DNA from: Aureimonas mangrovi
GTDB taxonomy: Bacteria > Pseudomonadota > Alphaproteobacteria > Rhizobiales > Rhizobiaceae
NCBI RefSeq assembly: GCF_014058705.1
Contig: NZ_CP059692.1
Span: 1,121,001 to 1,185,000, forward strand
Length of the DNA: 64,000 nucleotides
Reading direction: 5' to 3'
Positions 37,695-49,264 of this stretch are shown in pieces. Each line of letters starts with the position of its first letter. The stretch's first letter is position 1. The translations under genes and the position numbers were made by a program. The notes beneath the pieces were generated by a model that ran no database searches, was not told the DNA's origin, and saw only the letters and a list, made by a program, of their open reading frames with translations.

Positions 37695-39028
37695 GCGAAG
37701 GTTGGGCAAGGGCCGCGCTTGCGGCCTACCGCGCAGCGGGAACGCTCGCCTATCCGGTCGTCGGTTCCTATGTCGGCTGGCGCGCGACGCGTGGAAAGGA
37801 AGAACGCGAACGCGCGCGCCGACGGGAGCGTTACGGCTTCGCCAGCCGGCCGCGCCCCGAAAGCGGGCCCTTGATCTGGGTTCACGCCGCCTCGATCGGC
37901 GAGACCGCCGCCGTGACGCCGCTGGTGCGCGAGATCGCAGCCGAACGCATCCCGATCGTGATGACGACGCAGACCGTCACTTCCGCGGCGATCGTCAACG
38001 AGCGCCTGTCGAACTGCGTCGTCCATCAATACGTGCCGCTGGACCTCAAGCCGTCGGTTGCGCGCTTTCTGGAGCACTGGCAGCCCGATCTCGCCATCGT
38101 CGCCGAGAGCGAGATCTGGCCGATGACGATGATGGAACTGCAGCGCCGCCGCATTCCCCAGGTGCTGGTGAATGCGCGCCTGTCGGATCGCTCCTTCCGC
38201 CGCTGGCGCGCGGTGCCCTCGCTGGCCGAGGCGCTGATGGAGAATTTCGCGCAGATCACCGCCCAGTCCGAAGTGGACGGCGAACGCTTCCACATGCTCG
38301 GCGCGCGCGCCGTCAACGTTGTCGGCAACCTGAAGGCCGACACCCAGCCGCCGCCGCTGGACCGCGCCGAATACGACGCTCTCGCGGCTTCGATCGGCCA
38401 CGCGCGCCCGACCTGGGCGGCGATCTCCACCCATGCGGGTGAGGAGGCGATCGCCGCCGACGTTCACCAGAAGCTCCTCGAAAAGCGGCCGCGGCTCCTG
38501 ACCATCATCGTGCCGCGCCATGTGGAGCGCGGCGACGAGATCGAGAAGATGCTGACCGGCAAAGGCCTTTCGGTCGCAAGGCGCTCGCGCGGGGAACTTC
38601 CGGACCCGACGACGGATGTCCTTCTGGGCGATACGGTCGGCGAGATGGGCCTTTACCTGCGCCTGACCGAGATCGCCTTCGTCGGCCGCTCGCTGGCTTC
38701 GCAGGGCGGGCAGAATCCGCTCGAGGCGGCGATGCTGAAGACGGCGATCCTGTCCGGCCGCTACGTTCAGAACTTCCGCGACATCTACCAGCGGTTGATC
38801 AAGGATGGCGGCGCTCGCATCGTGCAGGACACCGAGCAGCTTGCCGCGCAGGTCGACCTCCTGCTCTTCCAGACGGTGACACGCCACCAGATGGCCGACG
38901 CGGCCTTTGCCTCGGTGGAGGAGATGCGCGGGGCGCTTTCGCGGACCATGCAGGCGCTCGACCCTTTCCTGCAGCCTCTTCGGCTGGCCGGCGGCATCGA
39001 CCGGCGGCGCGACGCCAACCCGAAATGA
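37691..39028 (+). CDS. waaA: 3-deoxy-D-manno-octulosonic acid (Kdo) transferase
   Basis: WaaA (KdtA) adds Kdo to the lipid A precursor at the inner membrane. The 445-residue protein has an N-terminal hydrophobic segment, the glycosyltransferase N domain with VHAASIGETAAV (catalytic Glu about residue 69), the AESEIWP motif, and C-terminal IVPRHVERGDEI and GDTVGEMGLYL with SLASQGGQNPLEAA, all diagnostic. The GTG start overlaps the stop of the acyltransferase gene and its own stop overlaps lpxK. Confidence 0.96.
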   Translation: MSEGWARAALAAYRAAGTLAYPVVGSYVGWRATRGKEERERARRRERYGFASRPRPESGPLIWVHAASIGETAAVTPLVREIAAERIPIVMTTQTVTSAAIVNERLSNCVVHQYVPLDLKPSVARFLEHWQPDLAIVAESEIWPMTMMELQRRRIPQVLVNARLSDRSFRRWRAVPSLAEALMENFAQITAQSEVDGERFHMLGARAVNVVGNLKADTQPPPLDRAEYDALAASIGHARPTWAAISTHAGEEAIAADVHQKLLEKRPRLLTIIVPRHVERGDEIEKMLTGKGLSVARRSRGELPDPTTDVLLGDTVGEMGLYLRLTEIAFVGRSLASQGGQNPLEAAMLKTAILSGRYVQNFRDIYQRLIKDGGARIVQDTEQLAAQVDLLLFQTVTRHQMADAAFASVEEMRGALSRTMQALDPFLQPLRLAGGIDRRRDANPK

Positions 39029-40053
39029 CCGTGGGCCGCGCGCCGGATTTCTGGTGGCGGCCGCCCGGCTGGCGTTCCCGCGCCCTGGCTCCCGCCGCCG
39101 CTCTCTATTCTGCCGTCGCCGGCCGACGCCTTAAGAACGGCCAGCGCTGGCGCGCGCCGGCGCCTGTGATCTGCGTCGGCAATCCCGTCGCGGGGGGCGG
39201 CGGCAAGACGCCGACGGCGCTGGCGCTGGCAAAGGCTGCGCGTGCGCGAGGGCTGAGGCCGGGCTTCCTCTCGCGTGGGCACGGCGGCAATGCCGCGCAG
39301 CCGCTTCTCGTCGATCCGCAGCGTCACGATGCGAGCATCGTCGGCGACGAGCCGTTGCTGCTCGCGGCCTTTGCCCCGACTGCCGTCTCGCGCGACCGCG
39401 CGGCCGGCGCGGCGCTCCTCGTCGATCGTGGGGCCTGCGATCTCATCATCATGGATGACGGCTTCCAGAGCGCCCAGCTCGCCTTCGACCTTGCGCTCCT
39501 CGTCGTCGATTCATCACGCGGGACGGGCAACGGCGCGGTGATACCGGCAGGCCCGCTGCGCGCGCCGCTCGGCCTCCAGACGCACCATGCCGATGCACTG
39601 GTCATCGTCGGGGCGGGAGAGGGCGCCGCCAAAGCCGAAGCGGCGGCGCATGCCGCCGGCAAGCCGGTCCATCGTGCCCGCACGGCGCCGACCAATGCGG
39701 AAGGCTTTGCCGGCCGGCGTGTGCTCGCTTTTTCGGGCATTGCCGATCCGGCGAAATTCCATGCGAGCTTGCGCGAGAGCGGCGCCGAGATCACGCAGAC
39801 GCGCGACTTCCCCGACCACCACCCTTTCACCGAAGGCGAACTAGGCGCGCTTCTGGCCGATGCGGGCAGGCGAGGCCTCACGCTCGCGACGACGCGCAAG
39901 GACGCCGTGCGGCTTCAAGCTTGCGGCGCACTAGGGCTGGAGGTCTTGGAGCAAAGCCTCGTTCTCGAGATCGAGATGCACTTCGAGCCGCCCGAGACGG
40001 CCGCCGCGCTGGTGCGGCAGGCGGTCGAAGTTTTCGCGAAGCACGCGGGTTAG
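39025..40053 (+). CDS. lpxK: Tetraacyldisaccharide 4'-kinase
   Basis: LpxK phosphorylates the 4' position of the lipid A disaccharide at the inner membrane. The 342-residue protein has the Walker A-like GNPVAGGGGKTPTALAL (residues about 52-68), RPGFLSRGHGG, the DEPLLLA motif and the catalytic DDGFQSAQL. It is coupled to waaA through ATGA. Its TAG overlaps the convergent DUF2093 gene by four bases. Confidence 0.96.
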   Translation: MTVGRAPDFWWRPPGWRSRALAPAAALYSAVAGRRLKNGQRWRAPAPVICVGNPVAGGGGKTPTALALAKAARARGLRPGFLSRGHGGNAAQPLLVDPQRHDASIVGDEPLLLAAFAPTAVSRDRAAGAALLVDRGACDLIIMDDGFQSAQLAFDLALLVVDSSRGTGNGAVIPAGPLRAPLGLQTHHADALVIVGAGEGAAKAEAAAHAAGKPVHRARTAPTNAEGFAGRRVLAFSGIADPAKFHASLRESGAEITQTRDFPDHHPFTEGELGALLADAGRRGLTLATTRKDAVRLQACGALGLEVLEQSLVLEIEMHFEPPETAAALVRQAVEVFAKHAG

Positions 40054-40268
40054 CGACGGCCCTTGCCGGCGCGCAGCTCGGCTTCGAGCGAGGCCGCGGC
40101 GTCGCGATAGGCTTCCTGGCGATCGACGCTCCAGTATTTCAGGATGTCGAGGGGGATCTGGTCGCCGGTGATCGCGCAGCGGACATAGCCGCCCGGCCGG
40201 ATCACGGTGAATTCGGGCGTGTCGTAGCGCAGAAGGGCCTCGCCGCCGCCGTCCATCCGGTTCATCAT
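40050..40268 (-). CDS. DUF2093 family small protein
   Basis: The 72-residue protein fits DUF2093: GEALLRYDTPEFTVIRPGGYVRCAITG, IPLDILKYWSVDRQEAY. The family is confined mostly to Hyphomicrobiales and is of unknown function; a conserved Cys next to the ITG turn is seen. It overlaps the end of lpxK tail-to-tail. The start at 40268 (ATG ATG) follows GCGAAG; an upstream extension is not family-like. Confidence 0.85.
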   Translation of the reverse strand: MMNRMDGGGEALLRYDTPEFTVIRPGGYVRCAITGDQIPLDILKYWSVDRQEAYRDAAASLEAELRAGKGRR

Positions 40269-40326
40269 CGCGTCTTCGCTTTCGCAGATCGTTGAGGCGC
40301 CTTGAAACACCCACCGGCGCGTTCCG

Positions 40327-42141
40327 TCAACGCCGCCCGAACAGCTTCTCGATGTCGCGGATCTTTAATTCGATGAAGGTCGGGCGACCGTGGTTGCATT
40401 GCCCGGAGCCCGGCGTCGTCTCCATCTGCCGCAGGAGAGCGTTCATCTCCTCGACTTTGAGGACGCGCCCCGAGCGCACGGAGCCATGGCAGGCCATGGT
40501 GGCCGCGACATGATCGACACGCTCCTGGAGGCCGGCGCCCGAGCCCGTGTCGGCGAGATCGTCGGCGAGATCGCGCACGAGCGCGGCCGCGTCGGTCTGG
40601 CCGAGCATCGCCGGTACGGCCCGCACGGCGATGGCGCCCGGACCGAAGCGCTCCAGCGTCAGGCCGAAGCGCGCGAAGGTCTCTGCTTCAGCATCGAGCC
40701 GGTCGACGTCGCCCTCGGGCAGGTCGACGATCTCCGGAATGAGAAGCATCTGCGCGGGCAGGGGGCGCGCGTGCAGTGCTTCCTTCAGGGCCTCGTAGAC
40801 GAGGCGCTCGTGCGCGGCGTGTTGGTCGACGATGACGAGGCTATCGCCCGTTTCCGCCACCACGAAGGCGCGGTCGATCTGCGCGCGCGCCGCGCCCAGT
40901 GGATAGTCGCCGGAGGGCGCTGCAGGCTGTGATGCGGCCGCTGGCGGCTCGCGCTCGGCGCGCGCTTGCGGAGCGAAGCCCTCGAAGCGCATGGCCGCGT
41001 CCGCTGGTTCGGCAAGGCCGCCTCGCGAAGATCCCGAGGGCTCGTCGAGCGGGCGGAAGGGCGCGGTGGCGAAATCGTAGTTCGCCTGCGCGGGCGCGGA
41101 ATAGCTGCGAAAGCGCGCCATCAGGCCTGAGGCGCCGGCCGTGTCCGGCCGCACCGTGACGCCCGCCAGCGCTTGTCGCAGCGCGCCGACGATGAGGCCG
41201 CGCACGAGGCCGGCATCGCGAAAGCGCACGTCGGCCTTGGCCGGATGGACGTTGACGTCGACGAGCGCGGGGTCGATCGAGACGAACAGGACGGCGACCG
41301 GGTGCCGGTCGCGCGCCATCACGTCGGCATAGGCCGCGCGCAGGGCGGACAGCATCATGCGGTCGCGCACCGGCCGTCCGTTGACATAGACGAACTGGTG
41401 CAGCGCGTTGCCGCGATGGAAGGTCGGCAAGCCGATATGACCGGTGAGGCGCACGCCCTCCCGCTCGGCATCGACAAGAACGGCGTTCTCGGCGAATTCC
41501 GATCCGAGGATCGCGCCGATGCGCGGCAGCGGATCGTCCTCCGCACCGGCTTCGAGAACCAGCCGCGTGCGATCCGGCCCGGAGAGCTCGAAGCGCACGG
41601 CCGGGAAGGCGAGCGCGATGCGACGCACGGTGTCGGTGATCGCCGAGGTTTCGGCGCGCTCGGATTTCAGGAACTTCAGCCGCGCCGGAACGGCGTGAAA
41701 GAGATCGCGCACCTCGACGACGGTGCCTGTCGAGAGCGCCGCCGGGCGCGGTCCCGAGAGCCGGCCGCCCTGCACCTCAATCTCGTGCGCTTCGTCCGCG
41801 CCGCGCTCGCGAGAGCGAAGGGTGAGCCGCGCGACCGAGCCGATTGAGGGAAGCGCCTCGCCCCGGAACCCCAGCGTGCGGATGTCGAAGAGGTCTTCGG
41901 AAAGCTTGGAGGTGCAATGGCGGCGCACGGCGAGAGGAAGCTCGCAGACGGGGATGCCGCAGCCGTCGTCGGTGACGCGCATCAGGGTCTTGCCGCCGCC
42001 GGCCGTCGCGATCGAGACAGAGCGCGCACCGGCGTCCAGCGCGTTCTCGACCAACTCCTTGATGACGCTCGCGGGGCGCTCCACCACCTCGCCGGCGGCG
42101 ATCCGGTCGATCACGGTCTCGGAAAGCTGGCGGATCGGCAT
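40327..42141 (-). CDS. mutL: DNA mismatch repair endonuclease MutL
   Basis: The 604-residue protein couples mismatch recognition by MutS to strand incision. N-terminal GHKL ATPase motifs are present: [30 protein letters not shown]. The C-terminal domain has the metal-dependent nicking motif [12 protein letters not shown] (from Asp439), with ACHGSVR and CNHGRP, so this is an endonuclease-type MutL, as expected in an organism without MutH. It starts [19 protein letters not shown] like relatives. Confidence 0.96.
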   Translation of the reverse strand: MPIRQLSETVIDRIAAGEVVERPASVIKELVENALDAGARSVSIATAGGGKTLMRVTDDGCGIPVCELPLAVRRHCTSKLSEDLFDIRTLGFRGEALPSIGSVARLTLRSRERGADEAHEIEVQGGRLSGPRPAALSTGTVVEVRDLFHAVPARLKFLKSERAETSAITDTVRRIALAFPAVRFELSGPDRTRLVLEAGAEDDPLPRIGAILGSEFAENAVLVDAEREGVRLTGHIGLPTFHRGNALHQFVYVNGRPVRDRMMLSALRAAYADVMARDRHPVAVLFVSIDPALVDVNVHPAKADVRFRDAGLVRGLIVGALRQALAGVTVRPDTAGASGLMARFRSYSAPAQANYDFATAPFRPLDEPSGSSRGGLAEPADAAMRFEGFAPQARAEREPPAAASQPAAPSGDYPLGAARAQIDRAFVVAETGDSLVIVDQHAAHERLVYEALKEALHARPLPAQMLLIPEIVDLPEGDVDRLDAEAETFARFGLTLERFGPGAIAVRAVPAMLGQTDAAALVRDLADDLADTGSGAGLQERVDHVAATMACHGSVRSGRVLKVEEMNALLRQMETTPGSGQCNHGRPTFIELKIRDIEKLFGRR

Positions 42142-42210
42142 GCGACGTGATTCCCGGCGGTTCAGGCCGCGAAGATAAGAGCCGTAGCGGCGCCGATCAA
42201 ACGGAGGCGA

Positions 42211-44202
42211 TCAGGCGCTCGCGCTTTCGACGAGCACGAAGACCGAGCGCGCCGTGACGACGAGCCCGGCGCCCGGATCGAGCGCGCGGGGCGGCAGGTC
42301 GGGCCGGTCGCTCTGGAGTTCGAGCACGAGGTCGCGACCGCCGTCCGGGGTGGGCAGCAGGACCGGCACGTCAGCTTGCGCGGCGTTGAAATAGGCGATC
42401 AGCCGCTCCGCCCCGTCCTCGACGAAGAAACCGAGAAAGCGGCGGGACGGGTCGTCCCACTCGCCGTTCTCCATCGCCCGGCCGTGCTCGGAGAGCCAGG
42501 AGGCCGAGCCGCCCGGCGCGAATTCTTCGCCTCCGAGTGCCGGAAAGCGGCGGCGAAGGGCGGCCAGGCGGGCGACCATCGCAGCTATCTCCATGTCCGC
42601 GCGAGCCCAATCGAGCCAGGTGGTCGCGTTGTCCTGGGCATAGGCGTTGTTGTTGCCGTGCTGCGTGCGGCCGAACTCGTCACCCGCGACCAGAAGAAGG
42701 TTTCCGCGCGAGAGGAAGAGTGTGGCGAGAAGCGCGCGCATGTCGCGCCCCCTGCGCGCGATGATCGCCGGGTCGTCGGTCGGCCCCTCATGGCCGTTGT
42801 TCCAGGAGTGGTTGTCGGCGTGGCCGTCGCGATTGCCCTCGCCGTTAGCCTCGTTGTGGCGCCGCTCGTACATGGTGATGTCGGCGAGGGTGAAGCCGTC
42901 ATGGGCCGCGATCATGTTGACGCCGCGGGAGGGTGCCTCGAAGAGATCGTGCGAGCCGGCAAGGCGCATGGCGAGCGCCGGCACCATCGAACGGTCGCCA
43001 CGCCAGAAGCGGCGCACATCGTCGCGGAACCTGTCCTGCCATTCGATGAAGGGGGGCGGGAATTCGCCGACGCGATAGCCGCCCGGTCCGATGTCCCAGG
43101 CCTCGGCGACGTGGATGCGGTTCTTCAGGACCGGGTCCTTCGCCAGCGCCCGGAAGAAGGGCGCATCGGGGGAGAAGCCCTTCGCGTCTCGGCCAAGGAC
43201 GGGCGCGAGGTCGTAGCGGAAGCCATCGATGCCCGTCGCCTCGGCCCAGGTGCGCAGGGTGTCGAGGAAGAGCTGCACGACCGGGGCGCGCTCGGCGGCG
43301 AAGGTGTTGCCGGTGCCCGTGTCGTTGACGTAGAGCGCGGCGTCGTCCTGGCGCAGGCGATAATAGGCGGCGTTGTCGAGCCCCCTGTAAGAGAGCGTCG
43401 GGCCGAGCTCGTCGCTTTCGCCCGAATGATTGAGGACGACGTCGAGAAGGACGCGGATGCCGCGACCATGCAGGGCCGAGACAGCGCGGGCGATATCCGG
43501 CAGGCCGCCCGGCGCAAGGCGCGGGTCAGGCGCCATGTGGGCGATCGGGTTGTAGCCCCAAGCATTGGAGAGGCCGAGCGGCGGCAGATGCCGCTCGTCG
43601 ATCCACGCGGCGAGCGGCATGAACTCCACCGTCTCGACGCCGAGGCGCGCAAGGTCGTCCAGGACGGCTTCTTCGGTGAAGGCGAGGACCGTGCCGCGAT
43701 AGTCGGGCCGCACGCCCGGATGGCGCATTGAGAAGCCGCGCGTCAGCACTTCGTAGGTGAAGCCCGGCGCCCCGGCCGGCAAAGGCGGGGCGGCCTTCGG
43801 CAACGCCGAGACGATGGCGCGCGGCACCAGCGGCGCCGTCTGAGTTCCGAAATTGCAGAGCGCCGCATCGTGGCGGAAGGGACGGTCGAGGCGCAGTGCG
43901 TAGGGATCGACGAGAAGTTTCCTCTCGTCGAAGCGCGCGCCACGCTCGGGTGCAAAAGGCCCGCTCGCGCGCAGGCCGTAAAGCGCACCTTCGCCAAGAC
44001 CCGGCACGAAGCCGTAGAAGACATCGCCCTCGCGGCCTGGCAGGGCGAGGCGCTGCGATTCCAGCGGTTCGCCCGGTTCGAACAGGCAGAGCCAGGCCGT
44101 TTCGGCAGCGGAGGAGAAGAGGGCGAACTCGACGCCGCCCGGAACCGGCGTCGCGCCGAAGCGCTGCGGGCATCCGCGCTCGGCCGTGACGGTGAAGCTC
44201 AC
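42211..44202 (-). CDS. glgX: Glycogen debranching enzyme GlgX
   Basis: GlgX hydrolyses alpha-1,6 branches of phosphorylase-limited glycogen. The 663-residue protein has an N-terminal CBM48 domain (TPVPGGVEFALFSSAAE) and a GH13 domain with DVVLNHSGE, GIDGFRYDLAP (nucleophile Asp), HVAEAWD (acid) and IAAHDGFTLAD. The start is GTG at 44202, inside the TGA of the DUF2585 gene (GTGA), so it is coupled to a membrane protein gene. It is the last gene of the glycogen operon. Confidence 0.95.
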   Translation of the reverse strand: MSFTVTAERGCPQRFGATPVPGGVEFALFSSAAETAWLCLFEPGEPLESQRLALPGREGDVFYGFVPGLGEGALYGLRASGPFAPERGARFDERKLLVDPYALRLDRPFRHDAALCNFGTQTAPLVPRAIVSALPKAAPPLPAGAPGFTYEVLTRGFSMRHPGVRPDYRGTVLAFTEEAVLDDLARLGVETVEFMPLAAWIDERHLPPLGLSNAWGYNPIAHMAPDPRLAPGGLPDIARAVSALHGRGIRVLLDVVLNHSGESDELGPTLSYRGLDNAAYYRLRQDDAALYVNDTGTGNTFAAERAPVVQLFLDTLRTWAEATGIDGFRYDLAPVLGRDAKGFSPDAPFFRALAKDPVLKNRIHVAEAWDIGPGGYRVGEFPPPFIEWQDRFRDDVRRFWRGDRSMVPALAMRLAGSHDLFEAPSRGVNMIAAHDGFTLADITMYERRHNEANGEGNRDGHADNHSWNNGHEGPTDDPAIIARRGRDMRALLATLFLSRGNLLLVAGDEFGRTQHGNNNAYAQDNATTWLDWARADMEIAAMVARLAALRRRFPALGGEEFAPGGSASWLSEHGRAMENGEWDDPSRRFLGFFVEDGAERLIAYFNAAQADVPVLLPTPDGGRDLVLELQSDRPDLPPRALDPGAGLVVTARSVFVLVESASA

Positions 44203-44770
44203 GCGGCGCCCTGCCAGGCGCGCACGGCGTCGAGTGGCCACACAAGCATCAGGACGTTGAGGGTGAGATTGTCGCGGATCATCCAGCCGACGAAGAGCTC
44301 CAGCGCGACGGCGAGGACGACGCTGACCCAGACCGGCATGCGCGCGGCGAACAGGAAACCGACCACCATGAAGGCGACGTCGCTCACCGAATTGACGACG
44401 CTGTCGCCGAAATAGTCGAGCGCGATCGTCGCCTCGCGGTAACGTTGGATGACGGCGTCGGTGTTCTCGACAACTTCCCACGCGATCTCGACGAGCGTCG
44501 CGATGACCAGCCGATGCCCGAGCGAGACGCGCCGCGCGAACACCCACAGGATCGCGTAGAACAGCAGGCCATGGATGAAATGCGAGGGCGAGTACCAGTC
44601 GGAGAGATGCTGCGAGTTCTCCGAACTCACTGTCTCGCCATGCCACAGCTTCACCGTGCCGCATTCGCAGATCGGCACGCGGCCCATCCACAGAAGGATG
44701 GCCGCCATGAGCGCGACGAGACCGGCGACGGCCAGCCAGTGCCGTGCGCCGACCGAGCGGATGGCTTGCA

Positions 44771-44771
<1 letters not shown>
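44199..44771 (-). CDS. DUF2585 (UPF0314) family integral membrane protein
   Basis: The 190-residue protein has about four hydrophobic segments (near residues 12-28, 67-80, 127-142 and 145-160) and the DUF2585 pattern CGTVKLWHGETVSSENSQHLSDWYSPSHFIHG (residues about 37-68), with FFAR-like loop and WEVVENTDAVIQRYREATIALDYFGDSVVNS after it. The conserved His, Glu and Asp residues of these polar blocks face one side and could form an active site. Function is unknown. It overlaps pgm (TGATG) and glgX (GTGA), making it an internal, co-translated member of the glycogen operon. Confidence 0.9.
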
Positions 44772-47860
<3,089 letters not shown>

Positions 47861-47864
<4 letters not shown>

Positions 47865-49129
47865 TGGGCGCGAAGCCGGTCGATCATGGGCTTGGTGACG
47901 AGGCAGACGCCGTTGGCCGTGCGACGGAACCGCTGGGCGTCGAGCTCAGGATCCTCGCCGATGACGAGACCGTCCGGAATATGGACACCGCGATCGATCA
48001 CCGCGCGCGAGATGCGTGCACCGCGCCCGATCACGCATTGCGGCAGGACAACGGCGTGATCGAGTACGGACCAGGAGTGCTGTCGCACGCCGGTGAAGAG
48101 GAGCGAGCGGCGCAGCGAGCCGCCGGAGATGATGCAATCGCCCGAGACGAGCGAGGATACGGCCGAGCCGCGTCTCCCGTCTTCGTCATGGACGAACTTG
48201 GCCGGCGGCGTCACATCGGCATAGGTCCAGATCGGCCAGTCCCGATCGTAGATATCGAGCGGGGGCACGACGTCCGTGAGGTCGATATTGGCCTGCCAAT
48301 AGGCATCGACCGTGCCGACATCGCGCCAGTAGGCGTCGGTCTCCGCCTCGGACTGGACGACGGAGGTGTTGAAGGAGTGGGCGTAGGCCGTGCCGTGCCG
48401 CACGATGTGGGGGATGATGTCCCGCCCGAAGTCGCGGTCCGAGTTCGGATCGGCTGCATCGCGACGCAGCTGGTCGGCAAGGAAGGCCGTGTCGAAGACG
48501 TAGATGCCCATCGAGGCAAGCGCGGTGTCCGGGCGGCCGGGGATCGAGGGCGGGTCCGAGGGCTTCTCGATGAAGTCGGTGATGCGGCCCTTCTCGTCGA
48601 CATGCATCACGCCGAAGCCGACCGCCTCCATGCGTGGGACCTCCAGACATCCGACGGTCACGTCCGCTCCCGAGTCCACATGCTGATGGAGCATGATCTC
48701 GTAGTCCATCTTGTAGATGTGGTCGCCCGCCAGAATGATGATGTAGCGCGGCGCGTAATCCTCGATGATGTCGATGTTCTGATAGACGGCGTCGGCCGTG
48801 CCCGCATACCACTGGTCTTCAGATACGCGCTGTGAGGCGGGCAGCACGTCGAAGCTCTCGTTGCGGCCCGGCCGCAGGAAATTCCAGCCCCGGTGCAGAT
48901 GACGGATCAGGCTGTGCGCCTTGTACTGGGTGGCGACGCCGATGCGCCGGATGCCTGAATTGACGGCGTTCGAAAGGGCGAAATCGATGACGCGGGCCTT
49001 GCCGCCGAAATAGACTGCGGGCTTGGCGCGCGAATCCGTGAGTTCCATCAGGCGCGAACCGCGCCCGCCAGCCAGCACGTAGGCCATCGTGTCGCGCGAG
49101 ATCGGCGCGTTGCGCGTTGCGTCCGCCAT
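47861..49129 (-). CDS. glgC: Glucose-1-phosphate adenylyltransferase
   Basis: GlgC makes ADP-glucose, the committed and allosterically controlled step. The 422-residue protein has [32 protein letters not shown] N terminus (positions 16-43), [19 protein letters not shown], the catalytic [12 protein letters not shown] and GDHIYKMDY, with a C-terminal left-handed beta-helix. GGGAGG precedes the ATG at 49129. The 135-base gap to glgP contains a stable hairpin. Confidence 0.96.
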
Positions 49130-49209
49130 CTTTTCGTCCTCCCGTCGCCCGGCGATCGGCGGTCGCCGCCCCGTCGGCTGTCTGATCACACTCAAGATAG
49201 CGCCGGCTT

Positions 49210-49238
49210 CGGCACCTTCCACAAGAGGGAAGGTGCCG
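49210..49238 (-). other. Stable hairpin in the glgP-glgC intergenic region
   Basis: Perfect 11-bp arms CGGCACCTTCC and GGAAGGTGCCG enclose a 7-base loop, 81 bases ahead of glgC. No T-run follows on the minus strand, so it is more likely an mRNA stabiliser, processing site or partial attenuator than a full terminator. It could set the ratio of phosphorylase to synthesis enzymes. Confidence 0.6.
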
Positions 49239-49264
49239 AGGCACGATAATTCACAGACGTATCG

